A DNA stretch of 64,000 nt, taken from Methanobrevibacter sp. GTDB taxonomy: Archaea > Methanobacteriota > Methanobacteria > Methanobacteriales > Methanobacteriaceae. The DNA is taken from assembly GCF_017539065.1 (NCBI RefSeq), contig NZ_JAFYHP010000003.1:1-64000 (forward strand), given 5' to 3'. Shown here piece by piece: positions 33,437 through 42,105 of this stretch; the first letter of the stretch is position 1, and every line of letters begins with the position of its first letter. The position numbers were made by a program, and so were the translations under genes. The notes below the pieces were generated by a model. That model saw only the letters and a list, made by a program, of their open reading frames with translations. It ran no database searches and was not told where the DNA came from.

Positions 33437-35044
33437 ATGGAAACTAAATATATTATAGGCGCAGTTATTGCAGTTCTCGCAATAATTGGGATAGGTGCTT
33501 TTGCTTTGGGCGGAGGAACCACAGAACACGCTGCTAATGAATTAGTAACCTGTGTTGCTGCTCACGGTGAAGAACCAGAATTTGGTTTCGACCCAATGCA
33601 CGGTTGGGGATACCACGATTCCGGTACAGACCCACTTATACAAAGTACCATTCTCAAAAGAGATAAAGACAATAATTTTGTAAACGATTTGGCGACAGAC
33701 TATGAAATCTCTAGTGACTTAAAAACTTACACCGTAACCATTCGTGACGATGTAAAATTCACTGATGGTTCTAAATTAACCGCTAAAGATGTAGCATTCT
33801 CCTACAACAAAGCGAAAGAATTAGGTGAAGGAGCAGATTTAAGCTCAATGGAAGAAGCTAAAGCTGACGGAGATAAAGTAGTATTCACACTTAACAAAGC
33901 AGATTCAACATTCGTCAACAAATTGACTGATGTTGGAATCGTGCCTGAAGCTAATTATGATGAAGAATCATACGGTCAAAACCCAATTGGATCCGGACCT
34001 TATAAATTAGCTCAATGGGATAAAGGACAACAATTTATCCTAGAGAAAAACCCTGACTATTATGGTAAAGAACCTTACTTCGAAAAAATAACAAACCTTT
34101 TCCTTGATTCTGATGCAGCATTTGCAGCAGTTAAAAACGGAGATGTTGACATTGCTGAAGTTCCAGTAGCATACGCAAATGAAACTGTAGATGGCTACCA
34201 CATGGAATACTTCGATTCAATCGATGTACGTGGTGTATCAATCCCTACTCAAATGGATGAAGGAAAAGTAGCTGCTGACAATTACACCGTGGGTAACAAT
34301 GTAACTGGAGACCCAGCTGTTAGAGAAGCATTGAACATTGGTATTAACAGACAAGAAATTGTTGACGGTGCATTAAACGGATTCGGTAACGTGTCCTACA
34401 ATGGTGTAGCTGGCCAATTACCTTGGGCAACTGATGCTGGATTTGAAGACGGTCAAGTAGATGAAGCTAAAGCTATTCTTGCAGATGCCGGATGGAATGA
34501 TACCGACGGTGACGGAATTGTAGAAAAAGATGGAGTAAAAGCTTCATTCACTGTATACTACAAAGCTACCGCAACTGAAAGACAAGCAATTGCAGTGTCA
34601 CTTGCAGAACAAGCTCAAAAACTTGGTATAGAAATCATTCCTGAAGGTGCAAGCTGGGACGACATCGACCCTAACATACACAGCCAAGGAGTAGTATGGG
34701 GTTGGGGTTCAGCAGACCCATATTCACTTGAACACCAATATGATTCCAGAGTAGCAGGTGTCGGATATGATAATGCAGAAATGCTTAATGATTCTGCTGT
34801 AGATTCATTAATTGATGCTGCTATGGGACAAGAGCTCGACAGTTCATACGGTACCTGGTCTCAAGTAGCTCAACAAGCTAATTCCCAATATCCTTACATC
34901 TGGATTGGAACCATGGACTACACCTACTTTGTAAGTGATGACTTAGACATTTCCAACAGCACACACCTCATCTACCCACACGGTGGAGACATATGGGGTA
35001 ACATCTACGATTGGACACGTCTTAATGCAACTGAAGAAGCTTAA
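33437..35044 (+). CDS. ABC importer substrate-binding protein, SBP_bac_5 (system 2)
   Basis: Paralogue of the protein at 26894-28510 (535 aa): the same N-terminal helix anchor (KYIIGAVIAVLAIIGIGAFA), NPIGSGPYKLAQWDKGQQFI and AGWNDTDGDGIVEKDGVKA. GAGG lies seven bases before this ATG; an upstream in-frame start at 33386 lacks support. A strong hairpin follows the stop, so the binding protein is probably made in excess of the membrane parts. Codon use is richer in GC-ending codons than its neighbours, as for highly expressed genes. Confidence 0.9.
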   Translation: METKYIIGAVIAVLAIIGIGAFALGGGTTEHAANELVTCVAAHGEEPEFGFDPMHGWGYHDSGTDPLIQSTILKRDKDNNFVNDLATDYEISSDLKTYTVTIRDDVKFTDGSKLTAKDVAFSYNKAKELGEGADLSSMEEAKADGDKVVFTLNKADSTFVNKLTDVGIVPEANYDEESYGQNPIGSGPYKLAQWDKGQQFILEKNPDYYGKEPYFEKITNLFLDSDAAFAAVKNGDVDIAEVPVAYANETVDGYHMEYFDSIDVRGVSIPTQMDEGKVAADNYTVGNNVTGDPAVREALNIGINRQEIVDGALNGFGNVSYNGVAGQLPWATDAGFEDGQVDEAKAILADAGWNDTDGDGIVEKDGVKASFTVYYKATATERQAIAVSLAEQAQKLGIEIIPEGASWDDIDPNIHSQGVVWGWGSADPYSLEHQYDSRVAGVGYDNAEMLNDSAVDSLIDAAMGQELDSSYGTWSQVAQQANSQYPYIWIGTMDYTYFVSDDLDISNSTHLIYPHGGDIWGNIYDWTRLNATEEA

Positions 35045-35053
35045 TTAAATATT

Positions 35054-35095
35054 AAAATGATTTATTTAAATAAATCATTTTTTATTTCTTTTTTT
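35054..35095 (+). terminator. Perfect 28-bp palindrome and T-tract behind the binding protein
   Basis: Fourteen-base perfect arms at 35054-35067 and 35068-35081 (AAAATGATTTATTT and its complement) are followed by TTTATTTCTTTTTTT. It lies between the system 2 binding protein and its permease gene and should end most transcripts while letting some through. Confidence 0.65.
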
Positions 35096-35120
35096 AAACG
35101 AATTTAATATATGATTAGGG

Positions 35121-36116
35121 TTGATTAAAATTAACAATAAAAAATTAGCTAAATTTTTTGGATATAAAGCTATTAGATTACTAATTTTATTAATTGTTAT
35201 TGCAGCAATCAGTTTTATTATGATACAGATGTCTCCAATTGACCCTGTAAGAGCTTATCTTGGTCAAAGAATCGTTAGCCAAGAACAAATGGCAATTATG
35301 GGAGATTATTGGGGTACAAATTTATCTTTAGGAGAAAGAGTATTGGGTTGGCTTCAAACATTAGCAACCGGAAGTATGGGCTTCTCATTAATTTACAGAG
35401 TGCCTGTAACTGAAGTAATCATTCAAAAATTCACAGCTTCATTTACTCTTATGGCAGTCTCTTGGGTAATTTCTGCATTTGTAGGTTTTGGATTAGGCGT
35501 GCTTGCAGGTGCTAAAGAAGGTACCTGGATAGACAAAGCAATTAAAACTTACTGTTACATATTACAATCTACACCTACCTTTTGGATAGGGTTAGTACTT
35601 TTAATGGTTTTTTCAGTATATTTAGGTTGGTTCCCTATAGGACTTTCCGTTCCGATTGGGCAATTGTCAGATACAGTGACATTTTGGCAGTGGTTATATA
35701 GATTGATACTGCCTGCAGTTACATTAAGTATTGTAGGAATCGCTTCTCTTACAATGTTTACAAGAGACAAGCTCATCAGTGTTAAAAAAAGTGATTATTT
35801 CTTGTTTGCACAAGCTAGAGGTGAAAGCTTTTGGGGAATTATCAAAAATCACGGAATAAGAAACATTTTAATTCCAGCAATCACTATCCAGTTCATGTCA
35901 TTCAATGAATTGTTTGGCGGAACCATTCTTGTTGAACAGGTATTTGCATACCCTGGAATAGGACAAGCGACTGTCGCAGCAGGATTAAGGTCAGACGTTC
36001 CATTATTGTTGGGTATTGTTCTAATCAGTGCCACCTTTGTATTTGTAGGAAACCTTATTGCAGATATAATCTATGAATATGTGGATCCAAGAATAAGGGG
36101 TGAAGAAGATGAGTGA
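35121..36116 (+). CDS. ABC importer permease, DppB/NikB/OppB type (system 2)
   Basis: Paralogue of the permease at 25852-26841, with the same signatures (QMSPIDPVRAYLGQ, YRVPVTEVIIQKFTASFTL, AQARGESFWGIIKNHGIRN) and about six helices. The reading frame opens at a TTG at 35121, which abuts AGGG with no spacing. Aligning to the system 1 permease places the start at codon 4, an ATT at 35130, nine bases after AGGG, exactly the spacing seen for the GTG start of the paralogue. No ATG fits. Confidence 0.88.
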   Translation: MIKINNKKLAKFFGYKAIRLLILLIVIAAISFIMIQMSPIDPVRAYLGQRIVSQEQMAIMGDYWGTNLSLGERVLGWLQTLATGSMGFSLIYRVPVTEVIIQKFTASFTLMAVSWVISAFVGFGLGVLAGAKEGTWIDKAIKTYCYILQSTPTFWIGLVLLMVFSVYLGWFPIGLSVPIGQLSDTVTFWQWLYRLILPAVTLSIVGIASLTMFTRDKLISVKKSDYFLFAQARGESFWGIIKNHGIRNILIPAITIQFMSFNELFGGTILVEQVFAYPGIGQATVAAGLRSDVPLLLGIVLISATFVFVGNLIADIIYEYVDPRIRGEEDE

Positions 36117-36960
36117 AATGCCATGGTATAACAGAGGATTATTCAGCTCTCTAAACTTAAGGCAAAAAACCCTTTTGACCATAGGACTCACAGGATTGGT
36201 CTTGTTAATTATTTTCATTTGTGGAACAATGATTAATGCAAATTTACCAACAGATTTTACCACAAGAATGCAACCCCCTTCATTCGGACATCCTTTCGGT
36301 ACCGATTGGATGGGTAGAGACATGTTCCTCAGAACAATCAAAGGTTTGAGCTTAAGTATCATGATAGGAATAGGTGCTTCAATAATTTCCAGTATAATCG
36401 CTACAATATTGGCATTTTTAGCAAGCGCTAATAAGTACTGTGACGAATTTGTTTCATGGTTAATTGACTTATTCGCATCAATACCTCATATACTGTTAAT
36501 TATGATGATATCCATTGCATTAGGAAAAGGAGCCTTTGGAGTAATTATGGCAGTGGCATTTTCACACTGGGTCAATCTGACAAGAGTATTGAGAGCAGAA
36601 GTGCTTCAAATCAACACTTCCGAGTATGTTGCATTATCCAGAAGATTCGGTAAAAGTAAATTCTGGATTGCAAAAGAACATATATTGCCTTTAGTGCTGT
36701 CTCAAATATTTGTTGGAACATTGCTTGTATTCCCTCATGCAATTATGCATGAATCAAGCGTAACATTCCTAGGATTCGGTTTATCACCACACGAACCTGC
36801 AATCGGTATCATTTTATCTGAATCAATGACATACCTTGCAATGGGCGCCTGGTGGTTAGCATTCTTCCCAGGAGTAGCATTATTGATTGTTGTATTATTG
36901 TTCGATATTATAGGAGACAATTTAAAACGATTGTTTGATCCTTCAGAGGCAAATAACTAG
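36109..36960 (+). CDS. ABC importer permease, DppC/NikC/OppC type (system 2)
   Basis: Paralogue of 25005-25859 (283 aa): N-terminal helix, GTDWMGRDMFLRTIKGL, coupling region RAEVLQINTSEYVALSRRFG, and SSVTFLGFGLSPHEPAIGI. GGGGTGA lies five bases before the ATG at 36109, which overlaps the previous gene by eight bases, as in system 1. Conservation of overlap lengths between the two systems points to a block duplication. Confidence 0.9.
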   Translation: MSEMPWYNRGLFSSLNLRQKTLLTIGLTGLVLLIIFICGTMINANLPTDFTTRMQPPSFGHPFGTDWMGRDMFLRTIKGLSLSIMIGIGASIISSIIATILAFLASANKYCDEFVSWLIDLFASIPHILLIMMISIALGKGAFGVIMAVAFSHWVNLTRVLRAEVLQINTSEYVALSRRFGKSKFWIAKEHILPLVLSQIFVGTLLVFPHAIMHESSVTFLGFGLSPHEPAIGIILSESMTYLAMGAWWLAFFPGVALLIVVLLFDIIGDNLKRLFDPSEANN

Positions 36961-36973
36961 ATTGGGTGATTTT

Positions 36974-37921
36974 ATGGGAGAATTATTAGAAGTAAATAAT
37001 TTATCAATATCTTTTACACAATACGTTCAAGGATTGAATAGGCACGATTTGAAAGTCATATCCGATTTGACAATAGATGTCGGAGAAAGCGAAATCGTTG
37101 CAATATTAGGTTCAAGTGGTTCAGGTAAAAGTCTTTTAGCTCACTCAATTTTAGGTATTCTGCCTTACAACTCCCACGTTACCGGAGACATTAAATACAA
37201 AGGCCAGATTTTAGACCAAGAATTAAAAGAAAAATTAAGAGGAAAGGAAATTTGTTTGATTCCGCAATCTGTGAATTTCTTGGATCCTCTAATGAAAGTG
37301 TCTGAACAGGCAATTGGCGAATGTAAGGACGAAAAGGAACATGCCGAGAAGAAAATAAGGCAAAGGGAAATCTTTGCAAAATACGGATTGGATGAAAGCG
37401 TAGATGACTTATATCCTTTTGAACTGTCAGGCGGAATGGCAAGAAAAGTTTTATTATCTACCGCATTAGTAGGTGATCCTACTTTATTGATTGCTGATGA
37501 ACCTACACCGGGTCTTGATGCAAAAAGCGTTGAAGAGACAATTACCGACATCAGAAATTTAAAAGAGCAGGGAAAAGGTGTTTTACTAATTACTCACGAA
37601 ATCGACGTTGCTTTAAAAACAGCGGATAGAATCGCGATATTCTATTCCGGATATGTTATTGAAATTAATAAAGTGGAAAACTTCAAAAATGCAGATAATG
37701 TATTGCACCCATATACTAAAGCTTTAATTAATTCACTGCCTAAAAACGGTTTCAACTTAACCGAAGGGGTTCAACCATTGGATGAGGTTCCAGGTTGTCC
37801 GTATTATGAAAACTGTCCAATACGTATTGACAAATGTGCAAATACCAAACCACAACTTGAAGAGCATGACGGAGTAATGATTAGATGTTTTAATTTCAAG
37901 GAGGCTAACGATGGAACTTAA
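36974..37921 (+). CDS. ABC importer ATPase, DppD/NikD/OppD type (system 2)
   Basis: Paralogue of 30250-31209 (315 aa) with intact Walker A GSSGSGKSLL, signature LSGGMARKV, Walker B LLIADEPTPGLD and LLITHEID. The C-terminal cysteines are kept (CPYYENCPIRIDKC then IRCF). GGGTGA lies before the ATG at 36974. Its end overlaps the next ATPase by 11 bases, the same overlap as in system 1. Confidence 0.9.
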   Translation: MGELLEVNNLSISFTQYVQGLNRHDLKVISDLTIDVGESEIVAILGSSGSGKSLLAHSILGILPYNSHVTGDIKYKGQILDQELKEKLRGKEICLIPQSVNFLDPLMKVSEQAIGECKDEKEHAEKKIRQREIFAKYGLDESVDDLYPFELSGGMARKVLLSTALVGDPTLLIADEPTPGLDAKSVEETITDIRNLKEQGKGVLLITHEIDVALKTADRIAIFYSGYVIEINKVENFKNADNVLHPYTKALINSLPKNGFNLTEGVQPLDEVPGCPYYENCPIRIDKCANTKPQLEEHDGVMIRCFNFKEANDGT

Positions 37922-38522
37922 AGCAAATAATATTTCTTTTTCATATAACAAAAAAAGACAAATATTAAAGGATTTTTCATTATCTCTTAACAGTAATCAA
38001 ATAATAGGTTTAATGGGAGACAGCGGTAGCGGCAAATCTACATTATGCAAAATAATGGCAGGATATCTTACTCACTACTCAGGAGAGGTTACCCTTGATG
38101 GCAAAAAAATTCCAGATAAGGATTACTATCCTGTACAATTAATCTTCCAACACCCTGAAAAAACCATGAATCCTAAATGGAAAATGGATAAAGTATTGAA
38201 TGAATCATGGACACCTACTCAAGATTTAAAAGATACTTTCGGTCTTAAAGATAGTTGGTTGACACGTTGGCCTAACGAACTTTCCGGTGGGGAATTGCAG
38301 CGTTTTAGTATATTGAGGGCTCTTAATCCTAAAACAAAATTCATCATTGCCGATGAGATAAGTACAATGCTTGATGCAGTTACACAGGTACAAATTTGGG
38401 AAGCTCTTATCAATCACTGTAAAGCCAACAACATTGGAATATTGGCTGTCAGCCACGATAAAGAGTTGCTCGACGTAATCTGTGATGATATTTTATATTT
38501 TGATGAAATAAATAATCTCTAA
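37911..38522 (+). CDS. ABC importer ATPase, DppF/NikE/OppF type (system 2)
   Basis: Short (203 aa) ATPase paralogous to 31199-31813: MELKANNISFSYNKKRQILK, Walker A GDSGSGKSTLC, signature LSGGELQRFS, Walker B FIIADEISTMLD. AAGGAGG precedes the ATG. It ends the complete five-gene cluster SBP-B-C-D-F on one strand. A perfect hairpin terminator overlaps its stop codon. Confidence 0.9.
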   Translation: MELKANNISFSYNKKRQILKDFSLSLNSNQIIGLMGDSGSGKSTLCKIMAGYLTHYSGEVTLDGKKIPDKDYYPVQLIFQHPEKTMNPKWKMDKVLNESWTPTQDLKDTFGLKDSWLTRWPNELSGGELQRFSILRALNPKTKFIIADEISTMLDAVTQVQIWEALINHCKANNIGILAVSHDKELLDVICDDILYFDEINNL

Positions 38523-38546
38523 ATTTTTTAGAGATTTTTTCTTTTT
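38514..38546 (+). terminator. Hairpin terminator of importer system 2
   Basis: Ten-base perfect arms AATCTCTAAA (38514-38523) and TTTAGAGATT (38527-38536) with a three-base loop are followed by TTTTCTTTTTTT. It overlaps the ATPase stop codon. Confidence 0.7.
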
Positions 38547-38724
38547 TTAATTTTTTCAATGATTTTTGATATGGTTTTAATTATTTTTTCGATGAAGTAT
38601 TTTACAAGTTAGAACACCAACCATATGTTTTTTGGCATGGAAAATAAATATGCTTGAATGAAGTTTTTATTTTGTTGTTTAGAAAGTGAAACATACACAT
38701 TCAAAGTAAAAAAAATAACTAAAA

Positions 38725-41145
38725 TTAGAACAGTGGATCTTTCACCATTCCAATTCTAAATGAATTCAAGATAACTAAAATAGTCAATCCCAAATCACCA
38801 AAGCCGACAGACATCATCAATGTTATGATTCCCATAATCGCAAGGATTACACATAACAATTTAACCAAAATAGCAATACTAATATTCTGTTTAATGATTC
38901 CCATTGTCTTACGGCTTAAAGCAAATAAGTATGGGAGTTTGGATATGTCATCCTGCATCAATGCGATATCTGCGGTTTCAATTGCCACATCGGAACCTGC
39001 AGCACCCATTGCAATACCTATGTTTGAACGTGCCAAAGCCGGAGCATCATTGATGCCGTCACCAACCATTGCAACATCACCAAATTTGTTTCTGATGGTA
39101 TCCAGGATGTTTAACTTATCTTCCGGAAGCAAATTGGAATAGACATAGTCGATACCTATTTCAGATGCAACACTTTGTGCAGCAAGTTTGTTGTCACCGG
39201 TAAGCATAATGGTTTGTACGCCTTGGTCTTTCAAATCAGCGATGACTTCAGAAGCATTGTCCCTAATCTTATCGGATACTGTAATAATACCCAATACCTT
39301 TTCGGCATTTCCGATGAATATTAGAGTTTTACCTTCACTGGAATACTTATTAATATCCTCCCTTGAAATGTCAAAGGAACTTCCTTCAATTAAAGATTCA
39401 TTTGCAGCATAGAACTGTTCGCCGTTAATGTTAGCTACGATTCCTTTACCCGGAACATTTCTGAAGTCCTGAATAATGTCAAATATTATGTTATTCTCAT
39501 CAGCATAGTCAACAATAGCCTTAGCAATCGGGTGAGAGGATTGGGATTCCAATGAAGCTGCAATTTTAACAATATCCTCTTTTGAGTAATCTTCATCTAA
39601 AACTTCAACATCACTTAATTTAAGTTTTCCTTCTGTTAATGTACCTGTCTTATCAAAAATTACCGCTTTCACATTACGCATCTCTTCAACATAGGTACTT
39701 CCTTTAATAATTACTCCATTTCTGGTAGCTGAAGTGATTGCAGACACCATACCAACAGGTGTTGAAATCAGGAATGCACAAGGACATGAGATTACTAAAA
39801 GTGAAAGGGCCTTATAAACCCAATCGACTAGGTTCTGACCAAATAACAATGGCGGGATGAATGCAACACATATTGCTCCAATCATCATGATAGGAGTATA
39901 ATATTTTGCTACCCTTTCAACCAATGTTTCGGTTTCGGAACGGTTGAGTTGTGATCTTTTAACCAAAGTTACGATTTTTGAGATAACTGAATCCTTAGCT
40001 TCGGTTGTTACTTTAATTTCAAGATATCCGTCTTCGTTGACTGTTCCTGAAAATACATTGTCACCAACCTCTTTTAATACTGGAACACTTTCACCAGTAA
40101 TTGAAGCTTGGTTTATTGAAGAGGAACCGAAAACAACTTCCCCATCCAAAGGAACTTTATCTCCCGGTTTTACGATTACAATATCTCCAATATTTACCTC
40201 ATCAACGTTTTTAATCTCTTCCTTATCTCCTACTTTGACTCGAGCAGTATCGGGTGCAATTTCAACTAACGATTTGATTGAACGTTTAGCCCTGTGTTCT
40301 GCAAGGTCTTCTAAAAATTCAGCAATATAATAAAGGAAAGTAACGGCCGCACCCTCTTCAGGATGACCTATAATAAACGATGCAACACAAGCAATACATA
40401 CCAACATTGCAGGTCCGACAGTATGCCTGTTAACCAATGATTTATAAGCTAAAATAGCTATCTCATAACCTGCAATGATTGCGCCTATCATATAAGTAAC
40501 TGTTACAACTGTAGGGCTGAATGACAACCATTCAAAAATATGTCCTAAAACAAATAGTATGCCGCTCACAAGAATGATTTGGACAGGCCTATTTGCAATC
40601 AATGGTTTTCCTTCAGCAAATAATTCGCCATCCTCATGAGCGTGGTCATGCCCATGGTCGTGTCCATGGTCATCTTCATCATCTGCACAATCCGGACAAG
40701 CACAAAGGCTAAATTCAACATCATCGTGGTCATGATCGTGATCATGATGATGCTCTTCATGAGAATGCTCATGCTCATGATTATGGTCATGATGATGCTC
40801 TTCATGAGAATGCTCATGATGCTCGTGACCGTGATCATGATGATGCTCTTCATGAGAATGCTCATGATGCTCGTGATCATGGTCATGTTCTTCATCATCT
40901 GCACAATCAGGACAAGCACAGAGATTAATATCTACCTCTTCATTATAGTCTATTTCTTCTCTATGATCGTATACGCTTAAATCAGTCTTTTCTTGATATT
41001 CTCTTAATAACTTTTTATCATAGTGTTTTGGATTTTCACAGCGAGTGTCTTCACATTCTGGATTAAAACAGATATAGTTATAGTGCTCTGGATTATAACA
41101 ATCTTTATCGTCACAATCAGAGTCATAACATCTATTTTCAACCAT
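38725..41145 (-). CDS. P1B-type metal-exporting ATPase with Cys/His-rich N-terminus
   Basis: Heavy-metal pump of the ZntA/CadA group (806 aa): GESVP (351), the membrane CPC motif SCPCAF (C454/C456), DKTGTLT (D498), SSHPIAKA and GDGINDAPALA are intact, indicating Zn2+/Cd2+/Pb2+-type transport. The N-terminus lacks the usual HMA domain. Instead it has two C-x4-C-x4-C-x-NP-x-HY modules (6-22, 26-42), two LCACPDCADDE modules (75-85, 147-157), and a His/Glu/Asp repeat region (about 86-170). The arsR-like gene lies 18 bases upstream in the same direction. Confidence 0.93.
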   Translation of the reverse strand: MVENRCYDSDCDDKDCYNPEHYNYICFNPECEDTRCENPKHYDKKLLREYQEKTDLSVYDHREEIDYNEEVDINLCACPDCADDEEHDHDHEHHEHSHEEHHHDHGHEHHEHSHEEHHHDHNHEHEHSHEEHHHDHDHDHDDVEFSLCACPDCADDEDDHGHDHGHDHAHEDGELFAEGKPLIANRPVQIILVSGILFVLGHIFEWLSFSPTVVTVTYMIGAIIAGYEIAILAYKSLVNRHTVGPAMLVCIACVASFIIGHPEEGAAVTFLYYIAEFLEDLAEHRAKRSIKSLVEIAPDTARVKVGDKEEIKNVDEVNIGDIVIVKPGDKVPLDGEVVFGSSSINQASITGESVPVLKEVGDNVFSGTVNEDGYLEIKVTTEAKDSVISKIVTLVKRSQLNRSETETLVERVAKYYTPIMMIGAICVAFIPPLLFGQNLVDWVYKALSLLVISCPCAFLISTPVGMVSAITSATRNGVIIKGSTYVEEMRNVKAVIFDKTGTLTEGKLKLSDVEVLDEDYSKEDIVKIAASLESQSSHPIAKAIVDYADENNIIFDIIQDFRNVPGKGIVANINGEQFYAANESLIEGSSFDISREDINKYSSEGKTLIFIGNAEKVLGIITVSDKIRDNASEVIADLKDQGVQTIMLTGDNKLAAQSVASEIGIDYVYSNLLPEDKLNILDTIRNKFGDVAMVGDGINDAPALARSNIGIAMGAAGSDVAIETADIALMQDDISKLPYLFALSRKTMGIIKQNISIAILVKLLCVILAIMGIITLMMSVGFGDLGLTILVILNSFRIGMVKDPLF
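40720..40900 (-). repeat. Tandem DNA repeats coding the His-rich region
   Basis: Within the ATPase gene the unit CTCTTCATGAGAATGCTCAT recurs three times, with intervening ATGATGATG-rich spacers, coding repeated HEHSHEEHHHDH blocks. Repeat-driven expansion or contraction in frame would change the number of histidines. The frame is open throughout. Confidence 0.75.
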
Positions 41146-41163
41146 GTTATCACCTGATTAAAC

Positions 41164-41544
41164 TTATTCTAATATATGTTCTAAACCTACTTTATAAATC
41201 ATTTCAATATGAAGGTCGGTTAGGGAATATCTGGCCATTTTTCCTTCTTTTTGAAATTTGACAATATTATTTGCACGTAATATTCTCAATTGATTTGAGA
41301 CAGTAGTTTGGTTTAAATCAAGAGCCTCACAAATATCACAAACACATAAATCATCTACTGCAAGTAGAGAAATAATTTTTAATCTTGTTGGATTGCTGAA
41401 AATTTTAAAAAATTCTGATAAATCAAGATATTCCTCTTCTGAAGGCATACGTTCCTTTACACGGTTAACGGTATCTTCATGAGAGTCAAATACCTCACAT
41501 ATATCATCATTAGTTCCATCAAGATTTTTATCTTTCATTTCCAT
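41164..41544 (-). CDS. ArsR/SmtB-family metal-responsive repressor
   Basis: Winged helix-turn-helix repressor (about 126 aa from this start). LDLSEFFKIFSNPTRLKIISLL and the DLCVCDICEALDLNQTTVSNQL stretch give the ELCVCD-like metal box at the recognition region; the C-terminal HIEMIYKVGLEHILE contains His and Glu that could complete the alpha5 zinc site. The start may be 41544 or 41538 (GTGAT before the latter); an upstream frame at 41577 is unlikely. A palindrome at 41597-41618 is a likely operator. It precedes the ATPase, so metal sensing and export are coupled. Confidence 0.9.
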   Translation of the reverse strand: MEMKDKNLDGTNDDICEVFDSHEDTVNRVKERMPSEEEYLDLSEFFKIFSNPTRLKIISLLAVDDLCVCDICEALDLNQTTVSNQLRILRANNIVKFQKEGKMARYSLTDLHIEMIYKVGLEHILE

Positions 41545-41596
41545 CACATATATTATATAATTAATTTTATAATACATTTATCTATTTAAATGTTTT

Positions 41597-41618
41597 CATA
41601 TCATGATATTGTGATATG
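41597..41618 (-). promoter_or_regulatory. Candidate ArsR operator
   Basis: CATATCA (41597-41603) and TGATATG (41612-41618) form an inverted repeat with eight bases between, and a perfect 12-base palindrome ATATCATGATAT lies within it (41598-41609). It is just upstream of the TATA-like boxes (41554-41578) of the arsR-ATPase pair. Confidence 0.5.
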
Positions 41619-41643
41619 TTATTTTAAAAAATAAAAAAAAGAA

Positions 41644-42087
41644 TCAACTACCTTGAAGGTCATGAACCTCCTGACCAAGATAATCAACATCCTTAACCAA
41701 CAAAACATCTTTAGGATACTCAACATCACCAATAGAATGATTTTCCAAGACTTTGCATTCTATAAACTCATCAATATATGCATCACATACATATTGTGAA
41801 GGAATTTTTTTCGCATCCCAACTGTCCATTACTACAAACGCATCAGCAGCAACGAAAACCTGTTTATTTCCTAAAGATTCCATCCAGACAAGGGTTTCAT
41901 TATCATAACCCTTATAATAGTCTCCGGTTTTAATATCTTGAATTATGCTTGATAATGGAATAGGGCCTTCAGAAGATACTGTTAGGCTTGTTTTATTAGA
42001 GTCGTCGCCTTCATCAAATGAATAAACTAAAACTAGCGATAAAATAGCTAAAAGTATAATTATTATGACAATGATACTTTTATTCAT
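41644..42087 (-). CDS. Membrane-anchored extracytoplasmic protein, unknown
   Basis: A 147 aa protein with one N-terminal helix (about 4-23, SIIVIIIILLAILSLVLVYS) and an outward soluble domain; I do not recognise the family. The domain is acidic, with two or three cysteines (YVCDAYIDEFIECKV) and a valine-rich end. AGGAGGT precedes the ATG strongly. It lies 18 bases after the DUF2124 gene and may be co-transcribed with it. The start is firm; function is unknown. Confidence 0.75.
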   Translation of the reverse strand: MNKSIIVIIIILLAILSLVLVYSFDEGDDSNKTSLTVSSEGPIPLSSIIQDIKTGDYYKGYDNETLVWMESLGNKQVFVAADAFVVMDSWDAKKIPSQYVCDAYIDEFIECKVLENHSIGDVEYPKDVLLVKDVDYLGQEVHDLQGS

Positions 42088-42105
42088 TCTAGAACCTCCT
42101 AACGA

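Noticed and set aside
36021-36362. 113-codon minus-strand frame across the system 2 permease genes
   Set aside because: Antisense to two conserved permeases with normal start signals; no independent support.
40599-40980. Long Met/Ile-rich frames on both strands within the P-type ATPase gene
   Set aside because: They are out-of-frame readings of the His-coding repeats (ATG/CAT triplets); composition is not protein-like and the ATPase frame accounts for the region.
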